DNA of 64,000 nt from Peptoclostridium acidaminophilum DSM 3953 (GCF_000597865.1 NZ_CP007452.1:1-64000), one strand, 5' to 3'; shown: positions 1-16,479, counted from the first letter of the stretch. The notes: generated by a model from the sequence alone, not told the origin. Program-made: numbers and translations.

Positions 1-107
1 TTATTGAGGTTACTGTTTTTATCAATTTAATTCCAAGTTTCATTATTGTTCATATATATGTGAATAAGTTTCAGCTGCACTTTATCTTTATTTGGGAGGA
101 TTTTATA

Positions 108-1442
108 ATGAATTTAAACAACCTTTGGGAAAACGCCCTAAAAATAATAAAAACAGAACTCACTCCCGCAAGCTACAACGCATTTTTTTCCACTATAGAA
201 CCCGTTAAAATAAGCAAGGGCTCTGTTATTTTGAATGTTCCAAATGATTTCATGAAGGGTATTTTGGAAGCAAGGTATATGAATATCATTGAAAAATCAA
301 TAAACCAGCTATCGTCAGAAAAATATACTGTTAAATTCACAATTGAAAAGGAAGAAGATGACGATGATGATGTATGCCCGGATGAAACCTCTGATTCTAC
401 AAAATCTGAAGCCTTGGTATATTCCAATCTTAATCCCAAATATACGTTTGATACATTTGTAATAGGCAATAACAACAGATTTGCCCATGCCGCCTGCGTT
501 GCAGTTTCAGAAGCTCCTTCAAAAGCATACAACCCTCTTTTCATATACGGAGGCGTCGGACTTGGCAAAACCCACCTCATGCATGCCATAGGACATCACG
601 TGGTTTCTCAAAATCCACTTGCAAAAGTTATGTACGTTTCATCGGAAAAGTTTACAAACGAGCTTATCAACTCCATAAAGGACGACCGCAACGAACAGTT
701 CAGAAACAGATACCGGAACGTAGACGTGCTTCTAGTTGACGATATACAGTTCATAGCCGGCAAGGAAAGGACTCAGGAGGAGTTTTTCCATACGTTCAAC
801 GACCTTCACGGTGCAAACAAACAAATTATAATCTCAAGTGACCGCACCCCAAAGGAAATACCAACACTCGAGGACCGCTTGAGATCCAGATTTGAAATGG
901 GACTTATAGCAGATATACAGCCTCCAGATTTTGAAACGAGAGTAGCTATACTTCGGAAAAAAGCCCAGACAGAAAATATCGAGATTCACAATGAAGTCAT
1001 GTCATATATAGCCAAGAATATTAAATCTAACATAAGAGAGCTTGAAGGCGCACTTATAAGAGTTGTTGCGTATTCATCACTCGCAAATAGGGAGGTAACC
1101 CTTGAGCTGGCTGGCGAAGCCTTAAAGGATATAATAACACCATCCAGACCTAAGGAAATAACCGTCGAAATCATAAAACAAAAGGTTGCTGAAAATTTCA
1201 ATATAAAAATGGATGATTTCAGCTCTAAAAAAAGAACACGCTCTATTGCATATCCAAGACAAGTTGCTATGTATCTATGCCGCGAGCTGACAGAGATGTC
1301 TCTTCCAAAGATAGGAGAAGAATTTGGAGGCCGCGACCATACCACAGTGATACACGCATACGACAAGATCTCGGATGATGTCAAGCAGGACAACAGCGCT
1401 GGCGAAAAAATAAAAAAAATAATAGCTGACCTCAAAGAGTAG
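108..1442 (+). CDS. dnaA: Chromosomal replication initiator DnaA
   Basis: AAA+ ATPase that binds DnaA boxes and melts oriC. The 444-residue product has the N-terminal helicase-loading domain, an acidic linker (run of D around residues 84-88), Walker A GGVGLGKT (about 148-155), Walker B LLVDDIQF and the C-terminal DNA-binding signature [11 protein letters not shown]. An upstream in-frame ATG at 60 exists, but GGGAGGA at 94-100 lies 7 nt before the ATG at 108 and that start gives the usual [10 protein letters not shown] opening. It is first in the conserved dnaA-dnaN-recF-gyrBA order and is followed by a terminator and the DnaA-box-rich oriC gap. Confidence 0.98.
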   Translation: MNLNNLWENALKIIKTELTPASYNAFFSTIEPVKISKGSVILNVPNDFMKGILEARYMNIIEKSINQLSSEKYTVKFTIEKEEDDDDDVCPDETSDSTKSEALVYSNLNPKYTFDTFVIGNNNRFAHAACVAVSEAPSKAYNPLFIYGGVGLGKTHLMHAIGHHVVSQNPLAKVMYVSSEKFTNELINSIKDDRNEQFRNRYRNVDVLLVDDIQFIAGKERTQEEFFHTFNDLHGANKQIIISSDRTPKEIPTLEDRLRSRFEMGLIADIQPPDFETRVAILRKKAQTENIEIHNEVMSYIAKNIKSNIRELEGALIRVVAYSSLANREVTLELAGEALKDIITPSRPKEITVEIIKQKVAENFNIKMDDFSSKKRTRSIAYPRQVAMYLCRELTEMSLPKIGEEFGGRDHTTVIHAYDKISDDVKQDNSAGEKIKKIIADLKE

Positions 1443-1451
1443 TATTAAAAT

Positions 1452-1492
1452 AAGGCTTGTTGAATAGAACAAGCCTTTACTCACTTTTTTTT
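1452..1492 (+). terminator. Rho-independent terminator after dnaA
   Basis: A 10-bp stem AAGGCTTGTT (1452-1461) / AACAAGCCTT (1468-1477) with a 6-nt loop, followed by a T-rich stretch at 1485-1492. Confidence 0.8.
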
Positions 1493-1497
1493 GCTTT

Positions 1498-1730
1498 TTA
1501 TATTTACTAACATATGCAGTTGATATCTACAGCGATTTGTTGATAACATATTCTAATCAGAATTCAATCAAAAAAACTGCTCGTTTTTGATTTTTTTTAT
1601 CCACACACTTTCAATTCCAGCAATCATTTCATTTTTCAATGTATACAGGAGTTTTCCACATATCAACAGCGCCTACTGTTACTACTAGCATATTTATATT
1701 ACTTTTTTTATATTAAGGAGGTTGTCCACA
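1498..1730. other. oriC: Probable chromosomal origin (oriC) with DnaA boxes
   Basis: The dnaA-dnaN gap holds a perfect DnaA box TTATCCACA (1597-1605) and TTATCAACA on the minus strand (1539-1547). Near matches are TTTTCCACA (1652-1660), ATATCAACA (1660-1668) and TTGTCCACA (1722-1730), the last lying between the dnaN ribosome binding site and its start codon. A/T-rich stretches at 1588-1598 and 1690-1716 are candidates for the unwinding element. The placement matches many Firmicute origins; further boxes may lie upstream of dnaA, outside this window. Confidence 0.8.
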
Positions 1731-2840
1731 ATGAAATTGTTGTGCAGTCAAAAAGATTTGTCTCAAGCCATTAACACAGTACAAAGAGCAGTATCTCAAA
1801 GAACAACTATGCCTATACTAAAAGGCATACTCCTTGAAACAAGCGGTGACAAACTCAAGCTTATAGGAAATGACCTTGAACTGGGGATAGAAACATATGT
1901 TGATGCCCAGACTATTGAAGAGGGATCCGTTATAATTGACTCGAAGCTTTTTGGTGAAATAGTAAGGAAATTGCCAGAATCATATATACATATAGAAAGT
2001 GATGAGCAAAATAACATAACAATAAAATGTGAGCATTCTGAATTTACGCTCAAGGGACATTCTCCTGTTGAATATCCACAGCTTCCGGAATTGGATGAAG
2101 GTTTACTCTATGATATAGAGCCTCAAAAATTAAAGGATATGATAAGACAGACTGTTTTTGCAATATCACAGGATGAGACTAAACCTTTGCTCATGGGAGA
2201 GCTATTTGAAATACAAGGTAACAGCATGAGCTTGGTTGCACTTGATGGCTACAGACTTGCAATAAGCACTTCTACCATAGAAAACACCATAGGAGATATA
2301 AGCGTAATAATACCGGGCAAAGCTCTGATGGAAATAAATAGAACAATAAGCGGCGAAGAAGAAAGCATGAGTATGTCATTCACTCAAAAGCACGCACTGT
2401 TTAAGCTCGGAAGCACAAGGATAATAACGAGACTTCTTGAGGGGGAGTTTATCAACTACAAGCAAATAATTCCAAAGGATAACTCTCTCGTTGTAACCTC
2501 AAGCAGAAGAGAGCTTCAGGACAGCATAGAAAGGGCATCGCTGCTTGCAAGGGAAGGCAGAAACAATCTCATAAAATTTTCAATAACAGACGGGCTAATG
2601 ATTATAACCTCTAATTCGGAGGTTGGAAATGTGTACGAAGAGGTAAATGTAACACTAGAGGGTGGAAACCTTGAAATAGCATTTAATTCAAGATATCTGC
2701 TCGATTCTCTTAAGGTTCTTGAAAGTGAAGAGATGAACATGTATTTTTCAAGCAGTGTAAGTCCGTGCGTGATAAAGCCTGCAGACAATCCAGGATACAC
2801 ATACATGCTTTTGCCGGTTAGAATATCTTCAGGCAGCTAA
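1731..2840 (+). CDS. dnaN: DNA polymerase III beta subunit (sliding clamp)
   Basis: Ring-shaped processivity clamp loaded by the DnaX complex. The 369-residue product has the usual three-domain clamp length and starts MKLLCSQKDLSQAINTVQRA, ending with the family-typical YMLLPVR segment. An in-frame TTG at 1722 would add three residues, but AAGGAGG (1715-1721) is correctly spaced (9 nt) from the ATG at 1731. One DnaA-box-like sequence lies between RBS and start, so initiator binding could affect its expression; that is inference. Confidence 0.97.
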   Translation: MKLLCSQKDLSQAINTVQRAVSQRTTMPILKGILLETSGDKLKLIGNDLELGIETYVDAQTIEEGSVIIDSKLFGEIVRKLPESYIHIESDEQNNITIKCEHSEFTLKGHSPVEYPQLPELDEGLLYDIEPQKLKDMIRQTVFAISQDETKPLLMGELFEIQGNSMSLVALDGYRLAISTSTIENTIGDISVIIPGKALMEINRTISGEEESMSMSFTQKHALFKLGSTRIITRLLEGEFINYKQIIPKDNSLVVTSSRRELQDSIERASLLAREGRNNLIKFSITDGLMIITSNSEVGNVYEEVNVTLEGGNLEIAFNSRYLLDSLKVLESEEMNMYFSSSVSPCVIKPADNPGYTYMLLPVRISSGS

Positions 2841-2928
2841 GGCAATATTAAGACGGCGATTTTATAATTCAAACAGGGCTTATGGATATTTTCCGGCATC
2901 CATTAGGATATTGGAGCATTCACAGGCT

Positions 2929-2977
2929 CTGTTTTTATATTTTATAAAAACAGACACAAATATTTTTGTGCTATAAT
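2929..2977 (+). promoter_or_regulatory. Inverted repeat and -10 box upstream of the S4 protein/recF genes
   Basis: The 182-nt dnaN-to-S4-gene gap has no gene. It holds the inverted repeat CTGTTTTTAT (2929-2938) / ATAAAAACAG (2944-2953), which may end dnaN transcripts, and a consensus TATAAT at 2972-2977 about 45 nt before the TTG start. I see no good -35 box. Confidence 0.4.
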
Positions 2978-3022
2978 ATAATGATTAGCTTTTTGGTAAT
3001 AGGATACTAAGGGGGGATAATA

Positions 3023-3229
3023 TTGAAAATAGACATAACCTCTGAATATATAAAGCTGGACCAGCTTTTAAAATATGCAGAAGTGACATCTTCGGGCGGC
3101 GAATCCAAGATTATGATTCAAAACGGAGAGGTTAAGGTAAATGGTGAGGTTGAAACCAGGAGAGGAAAGAAGATCTTCCCTGGAGATATAGTGGAAGTCG
3201 GCGGTGAAAAAATCGAGATACAGGGATAA
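3023..3229 (+). CDS. yaaA: S4-domain RNA-binding protein, YaaA family
   Basis: Small (68 aa) S4-like RNA-binding protein found between dnaN and recF in many Firmicutes. The pattern IKLDQLLKYAEVTSSGGE...VKVNGEVETRRGKKIFPGDIV matches the RNA-binding core; the B. subtilis counterpart is linked to ribosome maturation. It starts with TTG at 3023 behind GGGGGG (3011-3016), the only sensible start. recF follows after 17 nt, so the two are probably co-transcribed. Confidence 0.85.
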   Translation: MKIDITSEYIKLDQLLKYAEVTSSGGESKIMIQNGEVKVNGEVETRRGKKIFPGDIVEVGGEKIEIQG

Positions 3230-3246
3230 GAAGGAGCTTTTGTTAG

Positions 3247-4341
3247 ATGCATCTTGACAGTCTTAGGCTTGTAAATTACAGGAATTATTCGGACGTTGAG
3301 ATTTCATTTAATCCCAACATAAACATAATAGTCGGAAAAAACGGACAGGGAAAGACGAACATACTCGAGTCGATATATTTTCTGGCTGTAGGCAAGTCTT
3401 TTCGAACAAGCAAAGACAGGGAAGCAGTTAAATTCGGCTGCAAAAACGCGTATATAGCATCAAATTTTATAAAAAACGGCCGCAAAAATACGCTGGAGTT
3501 TTTAATAGGCAGCAGTTCGAAGGCTGTAAAGAAAAATGGATTAGCACTCCTTAGAATGTCCGAGCTTCTGGGCAACCTCAATGTTGTTGTATTTTCACCT
3601 GAGGACATAAGGATACTAAAGGATTCTCCTTCAGAAAGGCGAAGATTTATTGACAGGGAGATATCGCAGATATCACCCAGGTATTATGCCAATTTATCTG
3701 ATTACAACAAGATACTTAGCCAAAGGAACAACTATCTAAAAAATGACAAGCTGGACATGCCGCTTGTGGAAATATTTGACAGGCAGCTTTGCCATTGCGC
3801 CGGAGCAATATATATGGCAAGAAGAGATTTCATAAGCAAGCTGTCTGAATACGCACTCGAATTTCACTCAAGCATAGTGGGCAGGAGAGAGGAATTCAGG
3901 ATAAACTATATAAACCAGCTGAATATAGGCATGGATGACACGCCCCAGAGTGCGGAGTCTGCTCTTTTTGAACTTCTCTCCAGAAAAAGGGAAGATGACA
4001 TAAGAAAAAGGAACACGGGGTATGGCCCTCACAGGGATGATATTCAAGTTATAGTGGATTCTTTGGATGTAAAGATATACGGCTCGCAAGGCCAGCAAAG
4101 GACTGCCTCGATAGCTATTAAACTTTCCGAGCTTGAGCTTATGAAGGCGGAAACAGGAGAATATCCGGTGCTGCTTCTTGATGATGTCTTCAGCGAGCTT
4201 GATGAAAAAAGACAAAAACTGCTCATAGATAGTATCAGCGGCATTCAAACATTCGTCACTACCGCAGAAAATGCACATATAGATATTTTCGAGGGCAAGG
4301 AGTATGCAGTATTCAACATAGATGGGGGAAAAGTATTATAG
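3247..4341 (+). CDS. recF: DNA replication and repair protein RecF
   Basis: SMC-like ABC ATPase that promotes RecA loading at single-strand gaps together with RecO and RecR (recR is also in this window). It has 364 residues, the usual length. Walker A GKNGQGKTN is at about 30-38, the ABC signature region reads YGSQGQQRTASIAIKLSE, and Walker B is LLLDDVFSELDE. AAGGAG lies about 10 nt before the ATG. It sits in the conserved origin cluster and is followed after 13 nt by remB. Confidence 0.97.
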   Translation: MHLDSLRLVNYRNYSDVEISFNPNINIIVGKNGQGKTNILESIYFLAVGKSFRTSKDREAVKFGCKNAYIASNFIKNGRKNTLEFLIGSSSKAVKKNGLALLRMSELLGNLNVVVFSPEDIRILKDSPSERRRFIDREISQISPRYYANLSDYNKILSQRNNYLKNDKLDMPLVEIFDRQLCHCAGAIYMARRDFISKLSEYALEFHSSIVGRREEFRINYINQLNIGMDDTPQSAESALFELLSRKREDDIRKRNTGYGPHRDDIQVIVDSLDVKIYGSQGQQRTASIAIKLSELELMKAETGEYPVLLLDDVFSELDEKRQKLLIDSISGIQTFVTTAENAHIDIFEGKEYAVFNIDGGKVL

Positions 4342-4354
4342 GCGGAGGTAGTTT

Positions 4355-6546
<2,192 letters not shown>

Positions 6547-6603
6547 TAGATAAGATGGGATATCTTGCAGGAAAAATTTTGTCCGGAGAGGAGAAAAGAT
6601 TTG

Positions 6604-9042
6604 ATGAATTCAGGAGAAAAAGATAAAGTTATTGAAATACAGATAGAAGAAGAGATGAAAAAATCGTATATTGACTACGCAATGTCTGTAATAGTAGGAC
6701 GTGCGCTTCCTGATGTAAGGGACGGACTAAAGCCGGTACACAGGAGGATACTTTATGCGATGAATGACCTGGGGCTATATCCAGAAAAGGCCTACAGGAA
6801 ATCGGCAACAGTTGTCGGTGAAGTTCTGGGTAAATACCATCCGCACGGTGACGCATCTGTATATGACGCCATGGTTAAAATGGCGCAGGACTTTTCAATG
6901 AGAAAGCAACTTGTTGACGGCCACGGAAACTTCGGTTCTGTGGATGGCGACAGCGCCGCTGCTATGCGTTATACGGAGGCAAAGCTCTCGAAGCTTGCAA
7001 TGGAGCTTCTAAGGGACATAGACAAGGAGACTGTGGCTTTTGCCCCAAACTACGATGAAAGCAGGGAGGAGCCTACAGTGCTCCCTGCAAAGTACCCGAA
7101 TCTGCTTGTAAACGGCTCCAATGGAATAGCTGTCGGCATGGCCACATCTATTCCGCCGCATAATCTTGGGGAGGTCATAGATGGAGTAGTGTCATATATT
7201 GACAATCCTGAAATAAGCGTACCTGAACTGGTACAGCATATAAAAGGACCTGATTTTCCAACAGGGGGCATAATACTAGGCAAAAATGACATGGAGGCTG
7301 CTTACCAAAAAGGCAGAGGCAGAGTAAGGGTTAGGGCCAAGGCTGAAATAGAGGAGACAAACAAGGGCAGAGAGAGGATAGTAATAACAGAGATACCTTA
7401 CCAGGTAAACAAGGCCAGGCTTATAGAAAAGATAGCAGACCTTGTAAAGGACAAGAGAATAGAAGGAATATCAGACCTTAGGGACGAGAGCAACAGGCAG
7501 GGAATGAGGATAGTTGTAGACCTCAAAAGGGATGTAAACTCAAGTGTGGTGCTTAACCAGCTCTACAAGCACACCCAACTGGAAGATACCTACAGCATAA
7601 TAATGCTCTCGCTTGTAAACGGCGAACCAAAGGTACTCAACCTCAAGCAGATGATATACCACTATGTGGAGCACCAGAAGGAAATAATAACAAGAAGGAC
7701 CAAATTCGACCTTAAAAAGGCGCAGGACAGGGCCCACATACTTGAAGGCCTTAAGATAGCCCTAGACAATCTTGATGAAGTTATAAAGATAATAAGAGGC
7801 AGTTCGGACGGTCAGGTAGCAAAGGAAGAGCTGATAGGCAGGTTTGCACTTTCAGAGCCTCAGGCCCAGGCGATACTCGATATGAGGCTGCAAAGGCTTA
7901 CAGGGCTTGAGAGAGGAAAGATCGAAACAGAATACAATGAATTAATGGACCTCATAAAATCTCTCCAAGAGATACTAGCAAGCGAGCAAACGCTCATGGG
8001 TATAATAAAGGGCGAGCTTAATGCAGTAAAAGAAAAATTTGCAGACAAGAGAAGGACAAAAATCAGGGCTGTCGAAGAGGAAATAAACATAGAAGACCTT
8101 ATTGAAGATGAGGAGATTGCAATAACTCTAACTCACCTTGGATATATAAAAAGAGTCACATCAGATACCTACAAGAGCCAAAGAAGAGGAGGAAAAGGCA
8201 TAAGTGCCCTGAGTACAAGGGAAGCTGATTTTGTCGAGCATCTCGTGACAACAACTACTCACAGCAGAGTACTCTTCTTCACAAACAAGGGCAGGGTATA
8301 CAGGATAAAGGCTTATGAAATTCCTGAAGGCAAGAGACAGGCAAAGGGCATGGCATTAGTGAACATAATACCTCTTGAAAAAGATGAAAAAGTCACAGCT
8401 ATAATTCCATATATTGAGGCAGAGGCTGAAAAATATCTCCTGCTTTGCACAAAGAAAGGGATAATGAAAAAAACTCTGCTTTCAGAGTTCAGAAAGAGCA
8501 AGAGAAATGGACTTATCGCAATAAACCTTCGCGATGACGATGAGCTTATAGGCGTGAAGCTTACAGACGGGTATCAGGAGATAATGCTCGTTACAAGAAA
8601 GGGAATGTCTATAAGATTTAGCGAGCAGGATATAAGGCCTATGGGAAGAAGCGCCATGGGTGTAAAAGCCATGACGATTCCAAAGGATGACGAGCTTGTG
8701 TCAATAAGTCTTGTGGGTGAAGGTGATGAGCTGCTTGTAGTAAGTGAAAAGGGCTTTGGGAAGAGAACCCTTCTTGACGAGTACAGGCTTCAGTCCAGGG
8801 GTGGAAAAGGAATAAAAACCTATAATGTAAACGAAAAGACGGGATTCATAGCGGGTTCCAAGACGGTTAACACAGATGATGAACTTATGATTATAAGCTC
8901 CGATGGAGTACTTATAAGACTGAAGGTTGAGGGTATATCTCAGTTTGGAAGGGCGACAAGCGGAGTCAAGCTTATGAAAACTGAAGAGGATGCACATATA
9001 GTTTCAATAGCCAAGATACTCGCGGACGAGGATGAAGAATAA
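6604..9042 (+). CDS. gyrA: DNA gyrase subunit A
   Basis: Breakage-reunion subunit of gyrase. The 812-aa product carries the catalytic tyrosine Y123 ([10 protein letters not shown]), the winged-helix and tower domains, and a C-terminal beta-pinwheel with GyrA box QRRGGKG, which distinguishes it from ParC. An open frame extends upstream to 6565, but the ribosome binding site GGAGAGGAG (6585-6593) points to the ATG at 6604; a TTG at 6601 is the alternative. The quinolone-determining region reads GDASVYD, with Ala at the position of E. coli Ser83. Confidence 0.97.
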   Translation: MNSGEKDKVIEIQIEEEMKKSYIDYAMSVIVGRALPDVRDGLKPVHRRILYAMNDLGLYPEKAYRKSATVVGEVLGKYHPHGDASVYDAMVKMAQDFSMRKQLVDGHGNFGSVDGDSAAAMRYTEAKLSKLAMELLRDIDKETVAFAPNYDESREEPTVLPAKYPNLLVNGSNGIAVGMATSIPPHNLGEVIDGVVSYIDNPEISVPELVQHIKGPDFPTGGIILGKNDMEAAYQKGRGRVRVRAKAEIEETNKGRERIVITEIPYQVNKARLIEKIADLVKDKRIEGISDLRDESNRQGMRIVVDLKRDVNSSVVLNQLYKHTQLEDTYSIIMLSLVNGEPKVLNLKQMIYHYVEHQKEIITRRTKFDLKKAQDRAHILEGLKIALDNLDEVIKIIRGSSDGQVAKEELIGRFALSEPQAQAILDMRLQRLTGLERGKIETEYNELMDLIKSLQEILASEQTLMGIIKGELNAVKEKFADKRRTKIRAVEEEINIEDLIEDEEIAITLTHLGYIKRVTSDTYKSQRRGGKGISALSTREADFVEHLVTTTTHSRVLFFTNKGRVYRIKAYEIPEGKRQAKGMALVNIIPLEKDEKVTAIIPYIEAEAEKYLLLCTKKGIMKKTLLSEFRKSKRNGLIAINLRDDDELIGVKLTDGYQEIMLVTRKGMSIRFSEQDIRPMGRSAMGVKAMTIPKDDELVSISLVGEGDELLVVSEKGFGKRTLLDEYRLQSRGGKGIKTYNVNEKTGFIAGSKTVNTDDELMIISSDGVLIRLKVEGISQFGRATSGVKLMKTEEDAHIVSIAKILADEDEE

Positions 9043-9093
9043 GAATTATATTTTAAAATTCAGCTTGTTCTTGTCATGTTAGTTTTCAAATAG

Positions 9094-9147
9094 AATCTTA
9101 GAGCTATACATGGATATTTGTCCTTAGTATGGTTCTAAGATTTTTTT
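9094..9147 (+). terminator. Terminator after gyrA
   Basis: Stem AATCTTAGA (9094-9102) / TCTAAGATT (9134-9142), extended inside by ATAC/GTAT pairing and followed by a run of T. It ends the origin-proximal gyrBA transcript. Confidence 0.75.
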
Positions 9148-9177
9148 ATATAAAATAGAATTTTGATTGAACGCTTT

Positions 9178-9208
9178 TTGCAAAATGGAGCCTTTTTTAT
9201 TGTATAAT
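9178..9208 (+). promoter_or_regulatory. Candidate promoter in the gyrA-ytxH gap
   Basis: TATAAT at 9203-9208 with a weak -35 (TTGCAA, 9178-9183, spacing 19). The following 180 nt to the ytxH-like start are A/T-rich and contain no ORF with a ribosome binding site and no recognised RNA structure. Confidence 0.4.
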
Positions 9209-9390
9209 GACAACAAGGGAATTTCATATTTTGGATTTAAACAAAACAAATAAAACTGTCAATAAAAAAATGTTTAATGACTGATTGAAATGTGTATAAA
9301 TATATTTGTCTGCATATTTTGTGAATGCAAAAATAAAATTTAAAAATGGAATTCCATTCAATTTTATAAATTGGTTGGGGGGAGGTAAAT

Positions 9391-9654
9391 TTGAAAAAGG
9401 CTAAATACGTTGCAATTGGAGCTGTGCTTGGAGCTGTTGCCGCGGCATTGCTGACTCCTAAGACAGGCAAACAGCTTAGAGTTCAAACTGTTGCTGCAGC
9501 AAAAAAAATAGCAGGCGGGTCAGATAACATCATTGAAGTTATAAAGGAGTTTGTTTTAAATAAAAATATGTCAGCAGATATAGTTCAGCCGGAAGAAGAG
9601 ATTATAATAAGCAAGGACTACACCATAAAGGAGAACATTGAAAATGAAGGTTAG
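9391..9654 (+). CDS. YtxH-like small protein
   Basis: An 87-aa protein with an N-terminal hydrophobic glycine/alanine helix (about residues 6-22) followed by TPKTGKQLR, the hallmark of the YtxH/GvpP-like family of membrane-associated stress proteins. Start is TTG at 9391 behind GGGGGGAGG. The next gene overlaps its end by 11 nt. In B. subtilis, YtxG and YtxH (DUF948 plus YtxH) are general-stress proteins; the same pair placed before rsbVW and a sigma factor suggests a shared stress role here (inference). Confidence 0.75.
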   Translation: MKKAKYVAIGAVLGAVAAALLTPKTGKQLRVQTVAAAKKIAGGSDNIIEVIKEFVLNKNMSADIVQPEEEIIISKDYTIKENIENEG

Positions 9655-9895
9655 TTTGTGGGAAGTAAGCCTTTTCATATCTGCACTTGGTTTTTTTGTT
9701 TTATGTATAAACCTGTCGTATGCTGTAAGAAGCACTGACAAGATTGTAAGAAAAACTACAGAGATGCTTGAAAAAAATGAACCCAAAATAGATAAAATAG
9801 TTGAAAGTACTAGTGGAATAGTTGAAAATGTCAAATTAGTAACCAATGTTTCATCAATTATTACAGGTTTCATGTCAAAGTCAAAAAACAAATAG
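9644..9895 (+). CDS. DUF948-like membrane protein
   Basis: An 83-aa protein with one N-terminal membrane helix (about residues 5-24, SLFISALGFFVLCINLSY) followed by a helical, charged segment likely to form a coiled coil. This is the layout of DUF948/YtxG proteins. ATG at 9644 is preferred over TTG at 9638 because AAGGAG (9628-9633) is 10 nt upstream of the ATG. It overlaps the YtxH-like gene by 11 nt, indicating coupling. Confidence 0.65.
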   Translation: MKVSLWEVSLFISALGFFVLCINLSYAVRSTDKIVRKTTEMLEKNEPKIDKIVESTSGIVENVKLVTNVSSIITGFMSKSKNK

Positions 9896-9917
9896 CAGCC
9901 AGGGAGGGAGATACTTT

Positions 9918-10235
9918 ATGTCACTTGTAATCAATAAGAATTTCGACGAGGAAAAAAATGTTTGGGATGTAGCACTAAAGGGAGAAGTAGATATATATAC
10001 TGCAAACAAGCTTAAGGAAACTCTTATAGACATGGTTTCAGAAAAGCCACAGGATATACTAATAGATGCGTCAAGTCTTGAGTATATAGATTCAACAGGT
10101 CTGGGCGTTCTAATAGGAGCGTTAAAGAGATTAAAGCAGCACGACAAGGATATATATATTAGGGAAACAAAGGTAAACGTAAGAAAGATATTCAACATAA
10201 CAGGACTTGATAAAATATTTAAGTTGGAGGGATAG
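9918..10235 (+). CDS. rsbV: Anti-sigma factor antagonist RsbV (STAS domain)
   Basis: A 105-aa STAS protein that in the partner-switching mechanism binds the anti-sigma kinase RsbW when unphosphorylated and so frees the sigma factor. The conserved phosphorylation segment YIDSTGLGVLIGAL contains the target serine. GGGAGGG (9902-9908) sets the start at the ATG at 9918 rather than at upstream in-frame codons. rsbW follows after 3 nt. Confidence 0.92.
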   Translation: MSLVINKNFDEEKNVWDVALKGEVDIYTANKLKETLIDMVSEKPQDILIDASSLEYIDSTGLGVLIGALKRLKQHDKDIYIRETKVNVRKIFNITGLDKIFKLEG

Positions 10236-10238
10236 ATT

Positions 10239-10694
10239 TTGGATGTTATAAAGAATCAGACACTAGATAAGGAGTTGGCTTCTGAAGTTGATGTCATATC
10301 AATGACGATCCCAAGCAGACCAGAATATGTAGGCGTAATAAGACTGACTGTTTCAGCTATTGCAAATAGAATAGGATTTAACATTGAAGATATAGAGGAT
10401 ATTAAAGTTGCGGTTGCCGAAGCGTGCACAAACGCTATTCAGCACAGTTATAAAAATGCAAAGAATTTTTATGTTGGATTTGAGGTCGGCATAGACAGCT
10501 TGGGCATAATAGTAAAGGATGAAGGAACAGGCATAAAAGTTGAGGATGTAAAAGAGCCTCAGCTAGGAGAACTTAAAGAAGGCGGCTTAGGAATATTCAT
10601 AATAAAAAGTCTTATGGATGAAGTTAGCTTCAGCTGTGAAATTGAAAAAGGGACAGAAATAAAGATGGTCAAGTTTTTGCATGAGAATTATTAG
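10239..10694 (+). CDS. rsbW: Serine-protein kinase / anti-sigma factor RsbW
   Basis: A 151-aa GHKL-fold kinase that sequesters the cognate sigma factor and phosphorylates RsbV. Family features include PEYVGVIRLTVSAIANRIGF, the N-box VAEACTNAIQHSY and the G-box EGGLGIFIIKSLMDEV. It resembles RsbW more than SpoIIAB, arguing for stress rather than forespore control. Start is TTG at 10239, 8 nt after GGAGG. It lies between rsbV and the sigma gene (12-nt gap). Confidence 0.92.
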   Translation: MDVIKNQTLDKELASEVDVISMTIPSRPEYVGVIRLTVSAIANRIGFNIEDIEDIKVAVAEACTNAIQHSYKNAKNFYVGFEVGIDSLGIIVKDEGTGIKVEDVKEPQLGELKEGGLGIFIIKSLMDEVSFSCEIEKGTEIKMVKFLHENY

Positions 10695-10706
10695 GAGTGA
10701 TATTTG

Positions 10707-11501
10707 ATGGCAAAAAAATCTAATAAAAAAACTGGCCCAAGGGATTCTTTTTATGCTGACAAGAGTGACAAAGAGCTTTTTTTACTATACCGCGAAAACA
10801 AGGATGTCGATATAAGAAATGAGCTTATAAACAGAAATTTGTATATAGTCGAAATACTTTCAAAGAAATTCATAAACAAGGGCATCGAATATGAAGATAT
10901 ATACCAGGTGGCTTCACTTGGGCTAATATATGCAATAGAAAGGTTCGATACAGACAAGGGTTTTGAATTTTCCAGCTTTGCAACTCCAACCATAATAGGG
11001 GAAATCAAAAAATATTTCAGGGATAAGGGCTGGTCTATAAGAGTCCCACGAAGGATACAGGAGCTCTCGAAAAAGGTCAATACTGCAAGTGTATTTCTTC
11101 AGCAGCAGCTCCACAGAGTGCCCAAGGTTGAGGATATAGCCAACTATCTTGGCTGCAGCCAGGAAGATGTGCTTGAAGCAATAGATGCCTCATATGTATA
11201 TAAGCCAAAATCGCTTGATCTTTCATATGATAACGACGGAGACGACAAAGACATACAGCTTATGGATCTTGTGGGAAGCGAGGACAAAAGCTTCACGAAT
11301 ATAGAAAATAAGGATTTTCTTGAAAGGGCCATGTCAAAGCTCAATGAGATAGAGCTAAAGATAATAAATGACAGGTTCTTCAGCAACAAGACCCAAATGG
11401 CCATAGCAAACGAGCTTGGTGTTTCGCAGATGACAGTTTCGAGGATAGAAAAAAAAGTGCTGTCAAAACTAAAGAAAGAATATGAGAAGATGTCATTGTA
11501 A
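10707..11501 (+). CDS. sigB: RNA polymerase sigma factor, SigB/SigF family
   Basis: A 264-aa group 3 sigma-70 factor. Region 2 reads YEDIYQVASLGLIYAIERFD...FSSFATPTIIGEIKKYFRD and is followed by the WSIRVPRR segment typical of SigB/SigF. The region 4 helix-turn-helix is MAIANELGVSQMTVSRIEKK. AGGAG is 9 nt before the ATG at 10707. Genetic linkage to rsbV-rsbW supports regulation by partner switching; no RsbU/RsbP-type phosphatase is encoded nearby, so the input signal is not visible. Whether it is a true SigB orthologue needs phylogeny. Confidence 0.88.
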   Translation: MAKKSNKKTGPRDSFYADKSDKELFLLYRENKDVDIRNELINRNLYIVEILSKKFINKGIEYEDIYQVASLGLIYAIERFDTDKGFEFSSFATPTIIGEIKKYFRDKGWSIRVPRRIQELSKKVNTASVFLQQQLHRVPKVEDIANYLGCSQEDVLEAIDASYVYKPKSLDLSYDNDGDDKDIQLMDLVGSEDKSFTNIENKDFLERAMSKLNEIELKIINDRFFSNKTQMAIANELGVSQMTVSRIEKKVLSKLKKEYEKMSL

Positions 11502-11584
11502 TTGCATAGGGCTATGTTTCAGCTGTTTCATAACATAGCCTTGAATGGCAGGGGATGGTAATTAAAGTTTTCAGGTAAAAAGTA

Positions 11585-11613
11585 TTGACTGAAGGCTTGA
11601 AAGCTGTTATATT
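11585..11613 (+). promoter_or_regulatory. rRNA operon A promoter P1
   Basis: TTGACT (11585-11590), 17-nt spacer, TATATT (11608-11613), about 245 nt before the 16S gene. Confidence 0.75.
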
Positions 11614-11679
11614 AGTCTATGTCGCCGAGAGCGGCAGAGAATTGGAACAGAGAATAAATTAAAAACAAACAAAAAGATG

Positions 11680-11708
11680 TTGACTTTGGAGTCTTGGAGT
11701 GATAAGAT
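11680..11708 (+). promoter_or_regulatory. rRNA operon A promoter P2
   Basis: TTGACT (11680-11685), 17-nt spacer, TAAGAT (11703-11708). It is followed at 11714 by the leader shared with operon B, which carries short hairpins such as GATGGCAAAGCCATC. Confidence 0.65.
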
Positions 11709-11854
11709 ATATTAGTCACATCGCAAATTGAACCTTGAAAACTAAACAGCAGGCTTATTTTTTAAAGATGGCAAAGCCATCGAAATTATTTAAAGTCAGT
11801 GAGACATCGTAAGATGTCAAAGTGAGCTAAAGGGACATAGTCCCAAGGATTTCT

Positions 11855-13390
<1,536 letters not shown>

Positions 13391-13452
13391 ATAGCCTGCT
13401 GTTTAGTCTTGAGGGCTCAAGCCTTCAAAATTGAACAGCTTTTTTTATGCGT

Positions 13453-13528
13453 GGGGGTATAGCTCAGTTGGGAGAGCACCTGCCTTGCAAGCAGGGGGTC
13501 ATGAGTTCGAATCTCATTATCTCCACCA
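13453..13528 (+). tRNA. tRNA-Ala (TGC) in 16S-23S spacer A
   Basis: Cloverleaf of 76 nt with encoded CCA. Acceptor GGGGGTA pairs with TATCTCC using two G-U pairs; anticodon TGC. It lies in the spacer, as in many Clostridia. Confidence 0.96.
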
Positions 13529-13564
13529 TTTGTACCTTGAAAACTGCATAGCTTTAGATAAAAT

Positions 13565-16479
<2,915 letters not shown>

